A stretch of DNA of 64,000 bases from Gillisia sp. CAL575 (lineage in GTDB: Bacteria > Bacteroidota > Bacteroidia > Flavobacteriales > Flavobacteriaceae), in contig NZ_APHJ01000031.1 of NCBI RefSeq assembly GCF_000403785.1, positions 1 to 64,000 of the forward strand. The letters run 5' to 3'. How positions within the stretch are numbered: position 1 is the first letter of the stretch; the number at the start of each line of letters is the position of its first letter. This document shows positions 15,912 through 26,150 of the stretch, piece after piece. Below the pieces are notes generated by a model that was not told where the DNA came from, made no database searches, and was given only the letters and a program-made list of their open reading frames with translations. A program made the translations under genes and the position numbers.

Positions 15912-18900
15912 ATGACAGTTTTAAAAAAATCCCTATATAATTTAATTCGAAAGGAAGAGTCCTTTTTTAACTTTATTCAGGATTTTTCATTATATGGATA
16001 TTGGTTTATAGATTTAGAAAAAACCAGTGATATTTTTATTGATCAAAAGCTCCTAAAATCTTTAGATTTTGATCCAGATATAATGAAGAATGAACTCTTA
16101 TCTCCTATTAGTATCCTAGATAAGAAAGAATACGAAAGAGTTATATTTTCAGTTAAAAATCAATTTACAAAATTTTCTGATCCTGTTAATTTGGAAATTT
16201 CTTACACGTCTAAATCTGGATCAAGTATTCATTTTAATAGCAAGGCAATTGCATTAAGAAATTCAGACAACAAAGTAACGGCAATACTTGTAGGGAACAC
16301 TTCATTAGCAAATGAACCCGAATCTAGACAAGACAGTCAACAAAAAGCAAAACGCCTTGAACGTATTATTGAGAGTACCAACATTGGTACTTGGGAATGG
16401 AATGTGCAAACCGGAGAAGCTATTTTTAATGAAAAATGGGCAAATATTTTAGGTTATACCTTAGCAGAGTTGCAGCCAACAAATATGAAAACCTGGGAGA
16501 AGTTTGCACACCCAGAAGATCATGAACGCTCTAACAGGTTGTTAGAAGAACATTTTCTTGGAAAGACGGAGTATTATGTAATAGAATCAAGGTTCAAAAA
16601 TAAAGAAGGGGAATGGATTTGGGTTAAAGATACCGGTAAAGTGGGAAGCTGGACAAAAGATGGTAAACCTGAATGGATGACTGGAAGTCACCAGGACATT
16701 ACAGAACGCAAAAAGCATGCGCTACTCTTAGAGAAATATCAAGACCTTTTGGAAAGATCTAACAAAGCTGCAATGATTGGCACATGGGAAGTAGATCTTA
16801 TTAAAAGTGAAGCTCATTGGAGTGAGGTAACAAAAGAAATTCATGAAGTTGCTCAGGATTTCACTCCAATATTAGAGGAAGCAATAAATTTTTATCCTAA
16901 AGGTATTCACAGAGATACTGTTGAGAATTCTGTAAAAGCAGCTTTAGAAAATGGGGAAAACTACGATATCGAAGTAGAAATAATTACTGGTAACGGAAAT
17001 AGAAAATGGGTTAGAGCAATTGGAATTTCAGAATTTAAAAATGGTAAATGTGAACGTCTCTATGGTCTTTTTCAAGATATCCATATTAGGAAAGAAGCAA
17101 ACAGGTTAAATAACGAAAAACAAACTCTTTTAGAAACCATACTTAATAGTATAGAAGTTGGGATAGTTTCCTGCGATAGAGAAGGAAATCTCACGTTATT
17201 TAATAATGCCACTAAGAAATGGCATGGATTACCAGCAGAGCCAATTCCGGTTTCAGAATTTTCCAATCACTACGGTTTATTCCATTTAGATGGAAAATCC
17301 CCCTTAAAGACGGAAGATATCCCGCTCATTCAGGCTTTATATACTGGAGATGTTACTACAAAAGAGTTCATAATTTCTCCTAATAACGGAGAGATAAAAC
17401 ATATTGTAGCCGCAGGATCTCAATTAGTTGGGGAAGATGGAAACGTTTTTGGGGCTGTTGTCACTATGCATGACATCACTAAAATTAAAAAAACCACGCA
17501 ACAACTAAAAATTAGCGAAGCCGCTTTTAGAGGTAATTTTGAAAATGCAGTTATTGGAATGGCTATTCTTAATGAGAAAACAGAATGGCTGGAAGTGAAT
17601 GATCAACTAAGCAAAATTGTAGGTTATACAAGAGAAGAGTTATTAAGTTTAACTGTTTTCGATATAACTCATAAAGACGACATATTTACTAACATAGCAT
17701 TATTAAAGGAATTTTTATCTGGTAAGAAGTCCTACTTAAATAACGAACAAAGGTTTATTCATAAAAATGGATCTATAGTACATACAATCCTATCGGTTTC
17801 TGTTGTTAAGAATGACCAAGGAAATCCTTTATATTTTATTGGTCAAATTACAGATATTACTCCAAGGAAAATCGCAGCTCAAAAGCTTCAGGAGACTCTT
17901 GCCAAATTAGAGGGAATATTAGATTCTAGTACCCATGTAAGCATTATAGGAACCGATATGGATGGTAATATCACAACATTTAATAGAGGAGCTGAAAACT
18001 TATTAGGCTATTCTAAAGATGAAATGATAGGTAAAGAATCACCAGCAAAAATCCATCTTAAATCGGAGATCCAAAAGAGAGGAGAGGAACTTTCAGCTGA
18101 TTCCAATAAAAAAATCGAAAATTTTGATGTTTTTAGAACCTTGGCTATCAGCGATGACTACGACACAAGAGAATGGACCTACGTTCGAAAAGATGGAGTA
18201 CAATTTCCAGTACAACTTACAGTAACTCCTGTGAAGGATAAGGATAATATTATTGGATACTTAGGAGTAGCAGCAGAGATAACCGAGATTAAGAGAGTTG
18301 AAAATGAAATTAAATCATTGTTAGTAGTTACTAGTGATCAAAATGATCGTTTAAAGAATTTTGCTCATATAGTTTCTCATAACCTAAGATCACATTCCGG
18401 TAATTTCGCCATGCTTTTAAGTTTGTTTTTACAAGACTTCCCAGAAGCCGAGGACAATGAAATTATGACGATGCTAAAGCTTGCTTCAGAAAATCTAAAA
18501 GAAACTATCGCTCATTTAAATGAAGTAGTTTTAATAAACACCAATATTGATGACAGTTTAATCTCAATTAATTTATATAATACTACTGTACAATCTATTA
18601 GAAACGTAGCAGGAATTGCTAATGATGCTGAAGTGGAAATTATAAACAATATTGATCCTAAACATGAAGTTCAGGGCTTACAGGCATATTTGGATAGCAT
18701 TATTCTAAATTTCTTGACTAACGGAATTAAATATAGATCGTTAGAAAGAGCTTCTTTTGTCAAAATAGATTCTAAAATAGAAGAAAACTTTGTTTTAGTA
18801 AGTATTAGTGATAATGGACTAGGTATAGATCTTAAAAAACACAAGTCAAAGATATTCGGAATGTATAAAACCTTCCATAAAAATAAGGAATCTAGAGGGA

Positions 18901-19016
18901 TTGGGTTATTTATTACTAAGAATCAAATAGAATCTTTAGGTGGAAGAATCGAAGTAGAAAGTGAAGTAGACAAAGGAACAACATTCAAATTATATTTAAA
19001 GCATGAAAAAAATTGA
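15912..19016 (+). CDS. Soluble sensor histidine kinase with six PAS domains
   Basis: 1034 residues with no signal peptide or membrane helix, so it senses inside the cell. Six PAS-type segments are seen (about 20-135, 150-275, 278-400, 408-530, 535-660, 665-800), several closed by the PAC motif DITxxK or DITERK. The HisKA box FAHIVSHNLRSHSG places the phosphorylated His at residue 823. The ATPase domain has an N-box LTNGIKYRS, G1 SDNGLGID, FGMYKTFHKNKESRGIGLF and a final GTTFKLYL. The gene overlaps the second receiver gene by 14 bp and follows the first by 70 bp. PAS ligands cannot be told from sequence. Confidence 0.94.
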   Translation: MTVLKKSLYNLIRKEESFFNFIQDFSLYGYWFIDLEKTSDIFIDQKLLKSLDFDPDIMKNELLSPISILDKKEYERVIFSVKNQFTKFSDPVNLEISYTSKSGSSIHFNSKAIALRNSDNKVTAILVGNTSLANEPESRQDSQQKAKRLERIIESTNIGTWEWNVQTGEAIFNEKWANILGYTLAELQPTNMKTWEKFAHPEDHERSNRLLEEHFLGKTEYYVIESRFKNKEGEWIWVKDTGKVGSWTKDGKPEWMTGSHQDITERKKHALLLEKYQDLLERSNKAAMIGTWEVDLIKSEAHWSEVTKEIHEVAQDFTPILEEAINFYPKGIHRDTVENSVKAALENGENYDIEVEIITGNGNRKWVRAIGISEFKNGKCERLYGLFQDIHIRKEANRLNNEKQTLLETILNSIEVGIVSCDREGNLTLFNNATKKWHGLPAEPIPVSEFSNHYGLFHLDGKSPLKTEDIPLIQALYTGDVTTKEFIISPNNGEIKHIVAAGSQLVGEDGNVFGAVVTMHDITKIKKTTQQLKISEAAFRGNFENAVIGMAILNEKTEWLEVNDQLSKIVGYTREELLSLTVFDITHKDDIFTNIALLKEFLSGKKSYLNNEQRFIHKNGSIVHTILSVSVVKNDQGNPLYFIGQITDITPRKIAAQKLQETLAKLEGILDSSTHVSIIGTDMDGNITTFNRGAENLLGYSKDEMIGKESPAKIHLKSEIQKRGEELSADSNKKIENFDVFRTLAISDDYDTREWTYVRKDGVQFPVQLTVTPVKDKDNIIGYLGVAAEITEIKRVENEIKSLLVVTSDQNDRLKNFAHIVSHNLRSHSGNFAMLLSLFLQDFPEAEDNEIMTMLKLASENLKETIAHLNEVVLINTNIDDSLISINLYNTTVQSIRNVAGIANDAEVEIINNIDPKHEVQGLQAYLDSIILNFLTNGIKYRSLERASFVKIDSKIEENFVLVSISDNGLGIDLKKHKSKIFGMYKTFHKNKESRGIGLFITKNQIESLGGRIEVESEVDKGTTFKLYLKHEKN

Positions 19017-19404
19017 TATCGCCTGCATTATAGATGATGATCCAATTTTTGTTTTTGGAGCGAAGAAAATTATGCAATATGCTGATTTTTGTACAGCTTT
19101 TATGATATTTCATAATGGAGAAGAAGCTCTTAATAACCTTAAATCCATAATAAAAGCTGGTGAAAGATTACCAGATATCATCTTGTTAGATCTTAACATG
19201 CCCATTATGGATGGGTGGCAATTTTTAGATGAGTTTACAAAGATCAAGACCGAAAGAAAGATTACTATTTATATAATTACCTCCTCTGTAGATCCTACTG
19301 ATGTTGAAAAGGCTAAGGAATACGATAATGTAAATAATTATCTAGTGAAACCTATAACACTAGATACTCTACAACAATTACTGCATGATGGTGGCAATAA
19401 TTAA
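19003..19404 (+). CDS. Single-domain response regulator
   Basis: 133 residues, receiver domain only: ACIIDDDPIFVFGAKK, phospho-acceptor LLDLNMPIMDGWQFL, ITSSVDPTDVEKA and NNYLVKPIT. It begins within the last codons of the kinase gene, so it is translationally coupled and is the most likely direct partner. It differs clearly from the receiver upstream of the kinase, so the pair could set up a branched phosphorelay. A strong terminator follows. Confidence 0.93.
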   Translation: MKKIDIACIIDDDPIFVFGAKKIMQYADFCTAFMIFHNGEEALNNLKSIIKAGERLPDIILLDLNMPIMDGWQFLDEFTKIKTERKITIYIITSSVDPTDVEKAKEYDNVNNYLVKPITLDTLQQLLHDGGNN

Positions 19405-19423
19405 CTTTAAATAAAAGCATTAA

Positions 19424-19456
19424 AAAAAGCCTCCTAAAATTTAGGAGGCTTTTTCT
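19424..19456. terminator. Bidirectional terminator between the kinase cassette and rpsA
   Basis: A near-perfect palindrome AAAGCCTCCTAA/TTAGGAGGCTTT centred at 19439, flanked by an A run on the left and a T run on the right, placed between convergent genes. Confidence 0.92.
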
Positions 19457-19488
19457 TTTTAAGCTTAAAAACTAATGGTTTTGAAAGA

Positions 19489-21315
19489 CTATCCTTTCCC
19501 TTCCATTTTGTCTTTTAATGCTTGAAGATCTGCATTTACATCACCAATAGTGGTTTTCTCAGTGTTTTGAGCTGATTTTTTAGCAGCTTGTTTCACGATT
19601 TTTTGCTCTTCTTCTTTATGTATAGCCATATGTGAAGCTACCACTCTCTTGAATTCTTTGTTGAATTCAATAATTTGGAACTCCGCAGACTCACCAGCAT
19701 TAAGTTTCTTACCATCTTCTTTTTCAAGATGACGAGTAGGAACGAATGCAGTGATATCCTCATTAAACTCTATAGTTGCACCTTTGTCTACTATTTCAGC
19801 TATTTCCGCAGTATGTGTAGTACCTACAGCGAATTCAGTTTCATATTTATCCCAAGGGTTAGATTCAGTTTGCTTGTGACCTAAACTTAATTTACGTCCT
19901 TCTACATCTAATTCTAATACAACAACTTCCAACTTATCACCTACGTTAGTAAATTCAGATGGATGCTTGATCTTCTTAGTCCAAGAAAGGTCAGAAATAT
20001 AAATAAGTCCGTCAATTCCTTCTTCCAATTCTACAAATACACCAAAGTTTGTAAAGTTACGTACAATACCTGTGTGCTTAGAACCAACTGGATACTTAGA
20101 AGTAATATCTGTCCATGGATCTGCGCTTAATTGCTTAATACCAAGAGACATTTTACGATCGTCACGATCTAAAGTTAAGATTTGAGCTTCAATCTCATCC
20201 CCTACTTTAACAAAATCCTGAGCTGAACGTAAATGCGTACTCCAAGACATTTCAGAAACGTGAATAAGTCCTTCAACTCCTTCAGCAACTTCAATGAATG
20301 CTCCGTAATCTGCAATTACAACTACTTTTCCTTTAACGTTGTCTCCAACTTTAAGGTTTTCGTCTAAAGCTTCCCATGGATGTTTGTGTAATTGTTTTAA
20401 ACCTAATTGAATTCTAGTCTTAGCTTCATCGAAGTCAAGAATAACAACATTTAATTTCTGGTCTAATTCAACTATTTCGTTAGGATGGTTTATACGAGAC
20501 CAAGAAAGATCTGTAATGTGAACCAATCCATCAACTCCACCAAGATCTACGAATACACCATAAGAAGTAATATTCTTAACAGTACCTTCTAATACTTGAC
20601 CTTTTTCTAGTTGACCAATAATTTCTTTTTTCTGCTCTTCGATATCCGCTTCGATAAGCGCTTTGTGAGATACAACAACATTCTTAAATTCGTGGTTGAT
20701 TTTCACAACTTTGAATTCCATTGTTTTACCTACGTAAGCATCGTAATCTCTAATTGGCTTCACGTCGATTTGAGAACCTGGCAAGAATGCCTCAATTCCA
20801 AATACATCTACGATCATACCACCTTTAGTACGACATTTAACAAAACCGTTTACGATTAATGCTTCATCATGTGCTTTGTTCACACGATCCCAAGCCATGA
20901 TCACACGAGCTTTACGGTGAGAAAGGATTAATTGACCTGTAGCGTCTTCACGTACATCAATTAAAACTTCAACCTCATCTCCAACTTTAAGATCTGGATT
21001 GTAACGGAATTCGTTTAAAGAGATAACTCCTTCACTTTTCGCGTTAATGTCAATAATAGCATCACGATCTGTGATATTAATAACTCTACCAGTAGTAACT
21101 TCATCATCTAAAGTATCTACAAAGTTTTCAGCTACTAACTTCTCAAATTCTACTAACTTAGTATCATCTACAGGATCTATTCCTTCTTCGTAGTTGTGCC
21201 AGTTAAAGTCTTTTAAGAATTGTTCAGGGTTTTCCTGTTGTGCAGACGGTGCCGCGTGGTTTGAAACTTCAGAGTTAGACTCTTGAACTTCTTGATTTTT
21301 TGTTTCTTCAGCCAT
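19489..21315 (-). CDS. rpsA: 30S ribosomal protein S1
   Basis: 608 residues. It delivers mRNA to the 30S subunit. Six S1 repeats are seen (roughly 70-135, 150-220, 235-305, 320-390, 410-475, 490-560); repeats 3 to 5 show the classic GVFVDLGGVDGLVHITDLSW-type pattern. An acidic Gln/Asn-rich N-terminal extension of about 65 residues and a Lys-rich tail are usual in this phylum. It is a single-gene unit with a consensus promoter and a shared terminator. Many mRNAs here lack Shine-Dalgarno sites, which would give S1 added weight in initiation (inference). Confidence 0.97.
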   Translation of the reverse strand: MAEETKNQEVQESNSEVSNHAAPSAQQENPEQFLKDFNWHNYEEGIDPVDDTKLVEFEKLVAENFVDTLDDEVTTGRVINITDRDAIIDINAKSEGVISLNEFRYNPDLKVGDEVEVLIDVREDATGQLILSHRKARVIMAWDRVNKAHDEALIVNGFVKCRTKGGMIVDVFGIEAFLPGSQIDVKPIRDYDAYVGKTMEFKVVKINHEFKNVVVSHKALIEADIEEQKKEIIGQLEKGQVLEGTVKNITSYGVFVDLGGVDGLVHITDLSWSRINHPNEIVELDQKLNVVILDFDEAKTRIQLGLKQLHKHPWEALDENLKVGDNVKGKVVVIADYGAFIEVAEGVEGLIHVSEMSWSTHLRSAQDFVKVGDEIEAQILTLDRDDRKMSLGIKQLSADPWTDITSKYPVGSKHTGIVRNFTNFGVFVELEEGIDGLIYISDLSWTKKIKHPSEFTNVGDKLEVVVLELDVEGRKLSLGHKQTESNPWDKYETEFAVGTTHTAEIAEIVDKGATIEFNEDITAFVPTRHLEKEDGKKLNAGESAEFQIIEFNKEFKRVVASHMAIHKEEEQKIVKQAAKKSAQNTEKTTIGDVNADLQALKDKMEGKG

Positions 21316-21438
21316 TGCTGATTGTAATATTTGTATTCTATGTTCTTTATGGAAATTTCAGATAATTAAACACAGAAGTGATTATATATTTGATTTTCAA
21401 CCCTTTTCTATTTCCATTTCTTTATCTAAAAAGGAGTG

Positions 21439-21468
21439 CAAAAATACAACTTAATTTGTTATATTCAA
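21439..21468 (-). promoter_or_regulatory. Promoter of rpsA
   Basis: On the minus strand TTG (21466-21468) and TATTTTTG (21439-21446) are spaced by 19 nt, the housekeeping consensus of the phylum, leaving a leader of roughly 120 nt before the rpsA start. Confidence 0.8.
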
Positions 21469-21486
21469 ATATTTGAGAACTCTGTT

Positions 21487-22653
21487 TTATGAAACTGAAT
21501 TTTTAAATAAAAAATGAAAGATTAAAATAAGTACAGAGTAGATAAGTCCAAGTGTTGCGACCCCGGTCCAACCAAATTCTTGCCATGCATAAGCACCTGT
21601 AATAGTACCTAAAGCTCCTCCAATAAAATACCCAACCATATAGATAGTATTGATTCTATTTCTAGCATTCTGATTTTTTGAAAAGATGATGTTCTGATTA
21701 GTAATATGTAAAGATTGTAATCCCATATCAACCAAGATCACTCCTATTATCAAACCTATAATAGAACTACCGGAAAACACGAATATTCCCCAAGCCACGA
21801 TCATTAAAAAAGTAGAAATGGTGATAAGTCTGTTTTTATTCATACTATCACTAAGTTTTCCCATAACAGTAGCGGCAAGCGCACCTCCAATTCCCAGAAT
21901 TCCAAAAGCACCTGTAACGGCGCTTCCATAATTAAATGAATCTTCCATTAGAAATACCAAGGTGGTCCAAAATGCACTAAATCCTGCAAATCCTAATCCT
22001 CCTCTCATGGCCGCTAATCTTACCGAACTTTCAGATCTAAAGTAATGCAGTATAGATTTCATTAGTTGTGCATAAGTACCTTTAAAATCTGGAGCTAGTT
22101 CTGGTAACTTGTATTTAAGCAACACCCAATAGATCAGCATAATTCCTGTAGCAATATAATACATGGCTCTCCAACCAAGATACTCACCTACCATTCCGCT
22201 TATAAATCTACTTCCCAAGATTCCAATTAGCAGTCCGCTCATCACAATACCTATGGCTCTTCCTTTCCTTTCTTCTGAAGCTAACTGGGCAGCCATTGGA
22301 ACAAAGAGTTGGGGAACTACTGAAGAAAATCCAATAAAAAAACTGGCAATAGTAAGAATTAATAACGAAGGTGCTAAAGCAGCTGCCAGCAAGCTGATTA
22401 CAATTGCGATAAAATCTATTAGGATAAGTTTTTTTCGGGGAAATTTATCTCCGAGTGGAATTATAAATAATAATCCTAAGGCATATCCTATTTGAGTAAA
22501 TAAAGGAATATTACTAACAGCTGTTTCTTTAACCTGATAAGTTTCTGCTATAAGATTTAAAAGCGGCTGATTATAATAGTTATTGGCTACCACCAATCCT
22601 GCTCCAACAGCCATTAAATATAATAATGAATTGGGAAGTTTAGCCTCAGTCAT
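21487..22653 (-). CDS. MFS transporter (DHA1-type exporter)
   Basis: 388 residues, about 12 helices. The loop between helices 2 and 3 carries the MFS signature as IPLGDKFPRKKLI, and VVPQLFVPMAAQLASEERKGRAIGI lies at helices 4 to 5, as in drug-type exporters. NNYYNQPLLNLIA near the start is typical of a common subgroup of these proteins. It follows cmk by 16 bp and is probably co-transcribed. The substrate is not deducible; a drug or metabolite efflux role is an inference. Confidence 0.87.
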   Translation of the reverse strand: MTEAKLPNSLLYLMAVGAGLVVANNYYNQPLLNLIAETYQVKETAVSNIPLFTQIGYALGLLFIIPLGDKFPRKKLILIDFIAIVISLLAAALAPSLLILTIASFFIGFSSVVPQLFVPMAAQLASEERKGRAIGIVMSGLLIGILGSRFISGMVGEYLGWRAMYYIATGIMLIYWVLLKYKLPELAPDFKGTYAQLMKSILHYFRSESSVRLAAMRGGLGFAGFSAFWTTLVFLMEDSFNYGSAVTGAFGILGIGGALAATVMGKLSDSMNKNRLITISTFLMIVAWGIFVFSGSSIIGLIIGVILVDMGLQSLHITNQNIIFSKNQNARNRINTIYMVGYFIGGALGTITGAYAWQEFGWTGVATLGLIYSVLILIFHFLFKNSVS

Positions 22654-22669
22654 TCAGCTTTGGCAAGTT

Positions 22670-23371
22670 TTAATTAGGCTTAGCTATAACATCATTGGCA
22701 ATATTAAGCAAGGTATTGAACTGCTCCTCCAATGTTAATGAAGAATTATCAATTTCTATGGCATCATCGGCTTTTACTAAAGGAGAATCTTCTCTAGTGG
22801 TATCTAAATGGTCTCTCTCTTCTACATTTTTGAGAACCTCATCGTAACTCACTTCCTGCCCTTTTTCTTTCATTTCCTTAAATCGGCGCTTTGCTCTTTC
22901 CTCTGCAGTGGCGGTCATAAAGATCTTTAATTCAGCATTAGGAAAAACAACCGTTCCAATATCTCTACCATCCATTACCACTCCTTTCTCCAAGCCCATT
23001 AGTTGTTGTTGAGAAACAAGTTTAGCACGAACTTTTGAAACTGCCGCTACCCTACTTACGTACTGAGAAACTTCTAAAGTACGAACCTCATCCTCAATAT
23101 TTTCATCATTCAAATATATAGCAGCGAAACCACGAGAAGCCTCGAAAGCAAATTTTAAATTTAAAGAAGGCAAGTCTTTAATTAAACTTTCTTCATCAAA
23201 AGTATCCTTGGTGATATATTTTTTTCTCATTGCATATAGCGTAATAGCTCTATACATAGCACCAGTATCTACATATACATAACTTAATTCTTTGGCTAGT
23301 TGTTTTGCTACTGTGCTTTTTCCTGTAGAAGAAAAACCGTCTATTGCTATGGTAATTTTATGATCTGTCAA
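22670..23371 (-). CDS. cmk: (d)CMP kinase
   Basis: 233 residues. It phosphorylates CMP and dCMP with ATP. P-loop AIDGFSSTGKSTVAK is at about 8-22, YVDTGAMYRAITLYA binds the nucleotide, VMDGRDIGTVVFPNA and MTATAEERAKRRF (lid) complete the family pattern. It is the first gene of a short unit with the MFS gene downstream. Confidence 0.97.
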   Translation of the reverse strand: MTDHKITIAIDGFSSTGKSTVAKQLAKELSYVYVDTGAMYRAITLYAMRKKYITKDTFDEESLIKDLPSLNLKFAFEASRGFAAIYLNDENIEDEVRTLEVSQYVSRVAAVSKVRAKLVSQQQLMGLEKGVVMDGRDIGTVVFPNAELKIFMTATAEERAKRRFKEMKEKGQEVSYDEVLKNVEERDHLDTTREDSPLVKADDAIEIDNSSLTLEEQFNTLLNIANDVIAKPN

Positions 23372-23413
23372 TCTATTAGATTTAATGGATTATTCCTGTT
23401 TACTTTTCAACTT

Positions 23414-23421
23414 CAAAGATA
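23414..23421 (-). promoter_or_regulatory. -7 element of a probable cmk promoter
   Basis: The minus strand has TATCTTTG, a perfect TAnnTTTG, about 42 nt before the cmk start codon. No TTG is found at the right distance upstream, so only half of the consensus is met. Confidence 0.5.
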
Positions 23422-23443
23422 AATAAAGCAGAATTTAAATTGT

Positions 23444-23476
23444 AAAAAAAATAAACCCTGAATTGCTTCAGGGTTT
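23444..23476 (-). terminator. Terminator of lon
   Basis: Perfect 10-bp stem AAACCCTGAA/TTCAGGGTTT (23453-23462, 23467-23476) with a 4-nt loop, followed on the minus strand by a run of U interrupted once, just after the lon stop. Confidence 0.92.
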
Positions 23477-23482
23477 GGAATC

Positions 23483-25933
23483 TTATAGTTCTTTTGGGTT
23501 ATCTACTTTCTCGTTAGTAAGGGCAAGTTCAATAACGTCTTTCATTTCCCTCACATAATGAAAAGTAAGGCCTTTTAAATAATCTGCCTTGATCTCTTCT
23601 ATATCTCTTCTGTTCTCTTCACAAAGGATGATTTCTTTTATTCTTGCTCTCTTGGCTGCAAGGATTTTCTCCTTGATTCCCCCAACAGGCAATACCTTTC
23701 CTCTTAAAGTGATCTCTCCTGTCATTGCCAGACTCTTCTTGATCTTACGCTGAGTAAATAAAGACACCAAAGATGTTAGCATAGTAATTCCTGCGCTAGG
23801 CCCATCTTTTGGAGTTGCTCCTTCTGGTACGTGAATATGAACGTTATATTTCTCAAACACTTCAGGATCTAAATTCAGCATTTCTGCATTTGCTTTAAGA
23901 TATTCCATTGCGATGGTAGCAGATTCTTTCATTACCTTTCCAAGGTTTCCGGTAATATTTAAATTTCCTTTTCCTTTAGATAAAATAGATTCAATAAATA
24001 AGATATCTCCACCTACGCTTGTCCAAGCCAAACCTGTAACTACTCCCGCAACATCGTTATTCTCATATTTGTCACGCTCCATTCTAGGACTTCCTAAAAT
24101 CTTTATTACATCTTCATTAGTGATCTTCACCACATACTCTTCCTCCATTGCAATATTCTTGGCAGCATAACGCACCATTTTTGCAATTTGCTTTTCTAAA
24201 CCACGAACTCCAGACTCTCTAGTATAACCTTCTACAATCTTCTCTAATTGTGCTTTACCAATCTTGATGTGTTCTTTAGTAAGTCCGTGTTCTTTAAGTT
24301 GCTTAGGCAGTAAATGTTGCTTAGCGATCTCTACTTTTTCTTCTATAGTATATCCCGTAACATTAATGATTTCCATTCTATCTCGAAGAGCGGGTTGCAC
24401 AGTACTTAAACTATTTGCAGTTGCAATGAACATCACTTTAGAAAGATCAAATCCCATTTCCAGAAAGTTATCATGAAACTCACTATTCTGCTCTGGATCT
24501 AAAACTTCTAATAATGCTGAAGACGGATCTCCATTATGACCACTATTAAGTTTATCTATTTCATCTAAAACAAAAACGGGGTTACTTGTGCCAGCCTTCT
24601 TAAGACTCTGGATAATCCTACCCGGCATCGCGCCAATATAGGTCTTTCTATGTCCTCTTATTTCAGCTTCATCTCTTAGTCCACCTAAAGAAATACGCAC
24701 ATATTCTCTACCTAATGCTTCAGCAATAGATCTTCCTAAAGAGGTTTTCCCAACTCCTGGAGGTCCATATAAACATAAGATTGGAGATTTCATGTCATTT
24801 CTAAGCTTTAAAACAGCTAAATATTCAATGATACGCTCCTTTACATCATCTAATCCATAATGATCTCTATCTAGTATTTTCTTAGCGCGCTTGAGATCAA
24901 ATTTATCTTTGCTAAATTCATCCCAAGGAAGATCTAGAAAAAGATCCAAATAATTTCTTTGAATAGAATACTCAGCAACCTGAGGATTCATTCGCTGCAT
25001 TTTAGCCAGCTCTTTTGTAAAGTGCTTTTCAACTTTTTCGTCCCATTTTTTACTTTTAGCACGAACTCGCATCTCTTCCATCTCATCTTCATTAGAAGCT
25101 CCACCAAGTTCTTCTTGGATAGTCTTTAATTGCTGATGAAGGAAATACTCACGCTGCTGCTGACTCATGTCGCTTTGCACCTTACTTTGGATCACATTTT
25201 TAAGTTCCAGTTTCTGGTTCTCAACGTTCATGAATTTTAAAGTCTCCAGCGCTCGAGTCTTTAAATTATTGGTCTTCAATAATTTTTGCTTTTCCTCTAC
25301 ACTCAAATTCATGTTAGAAGACACAAAATTTATAAGGAAAGAAGGGCTTTCAATATTCTTTATTGCAAAAGATGCTTCCGACGGGATATTCGGACTTCCC
25401 TTGATGATTTGAAGCGCAAGATCCTTAATAGATTCTATAATAGCTCCAAATTCAGCATTCTTAAGCTCTGGTCTAACTTCTGGAACTTCATCTACAGAAG
25501 CCGTCATGTAAGGTTTTTCAGAAATTACCTCTTTAATTTTAAACCGTTTTTTCCCTTGTATAATAACAGTTGTATTCCCATCGGGCATTTTAAGCACTCT
25601 TAGAATTCTTGCTACTACTCCTGTTTTATAAATATCATCTACTCCAGGGTTTTCTACATCTTCATCCTTTTGAGCTACAACACCAATAACTTTATTTCCG
25701 CTATTTGCATCGTTAATAAGCTTTATGGAAGTATCTCTTCCCGCTGTAATTGGTATTACAACACCGGGAAACAAAACAGTATTTCTTAAAGGTAATATTG
25801 GTAAATTTTCGGGGAGTTCTTCTTTATTTATCTCCTCTTCATCTTCTGGGGTCATCAAAGGAATTAATTCTGCATCTTCATCGATTCCTTGAAATGACAA
25901 ACTGTCAATATTTAATAATTTAGATTTAGCCAT
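23483..25933 (-). CDS. lon: ATP-dependent protease Lon
   Basis: 816 residues. It degrades misfolded and regulatory proteins in the cytoplasm. Order: acidic N-terminal leader, LON substrate-binding domain ([14 protein letters not shown] near 45), coiled-coil region, AAA+ module with Walker [15 protein letters not shown] and Walker [11 protein letters not shown], then the serine-lysine protease domain with [12 protein letters not shown] (catalytic Ser) and [16 protein letters not shown] (catalytic Lys). It is divergent from the ECF sigma operon and has a clear terminator. No consensus housekeeping promoter was seen upstream, which fits stress control but does not prove it. Confidence 0.98.
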   Translation of the reverse strand: MAKSKLLNIDSLSFQGIDEDAELIPLMTPEDEEEINKEELPENLPILPLRNTVLFPGVVIPITAGRDTSIKLINDANSGNKVIGVVAQKDEDVENPGVDDIYKTGVVARILRVLKMPDGNTTVIIQGKKRFKIKEVISEKPYMTASVDEVPEVRPELKNAEFGAIIESIKDLALQIIKGSPNIPSEASFAIKNIESPSFLINFVSSNMNLSVEEKQKLLKTNNLKTRALETLKFMNVENQKLELKNVIQSKVQSDMSQQQREYFLHQQLKTIQEELGGASNEDEMEEMRVRAKSKKWDEKVEKHFTKELAKMQRMNPQVAEYSIQRNYLDLFLDLPWDEFSKDKFDLKRAKKILDRDHYGLDDVKERIIEYLAVLKLRNDMKSPILCLYGPPGVGKTSLGRSIAEALGREYVRISLGGLRDEAEIRGHRKTYIGAMPGRIIQSLKKAGTSNPVFVLDEIDKLNSGHNGDPSSALLEVLDPEQNSEFHDNFLEMGFDLSKVMFIATANSLSTVQPALRDRMEIINVTGYTIEEKVEIAKQHLLPKQLKEHGLTKEHIKIGKAQLEKIVEGYTRESGVRGLEKQIAKMVRYAAKNIAMEEEYVVKITNEDVIKILGSPRMERDKYENNDVAGVVTGLAWTSVGGDILFIESILSKGKGNLNITGNLGKVMKESATIAMEYLKANAEMLNLDPEVFEKYNVHIHVPEGATPKDGPSAGITMLTSLVSLFTQRKIKKSLAMTGEITLRGKVLPVGGIKEKILAAKRARIKEIILCEENRRDIEEIKADYLKGLTFHYVREMKDVIELALTNEKVDNPKEL

Positions 25934-26096
25934 ATCTTTATTTAGGTCAAACTGTCACTACAGTTTATTATTTATATCCACGCACAATTTGCTGCGAGGG
26001 TTTAATCCTACTGCCTCTGTACGTAGCGGGTATTATTTTAATCTGTTATTTCAATTGTTATGCCACCAAAAAGAATTCAACTTTTTTTTCAGAAAC

Positions 26097-26123
26097 TGTA
26101 ACAATTTAAAAACATAGGTATCT
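26097..26123 (+). promoter_or_regulatory. Candidate ECF-type promoter
   Basis: TGTAAC (26097-26102) and GTATCT (26118-26123) are spaced by 15 nt and end 27 nt before the sigma gene start. This is the general shape of ECF promoters (AAC-containing -35, CGT-like -10), so the sigma factor may drive its own operon. The match is by eye only. Confidence 0.45.
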
Positions 26124-26150
26124 TTATAGTAGAAGCCTAATAGAAATTTC

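Noticed and set aside
25976-26040. Short inverted pieces upstream of lon as a riboswitch or small RNA
   Set aside because: Only a 4-bp CGCA/TGCG pairing is seen, no terminator or conserved core; not enough to call.
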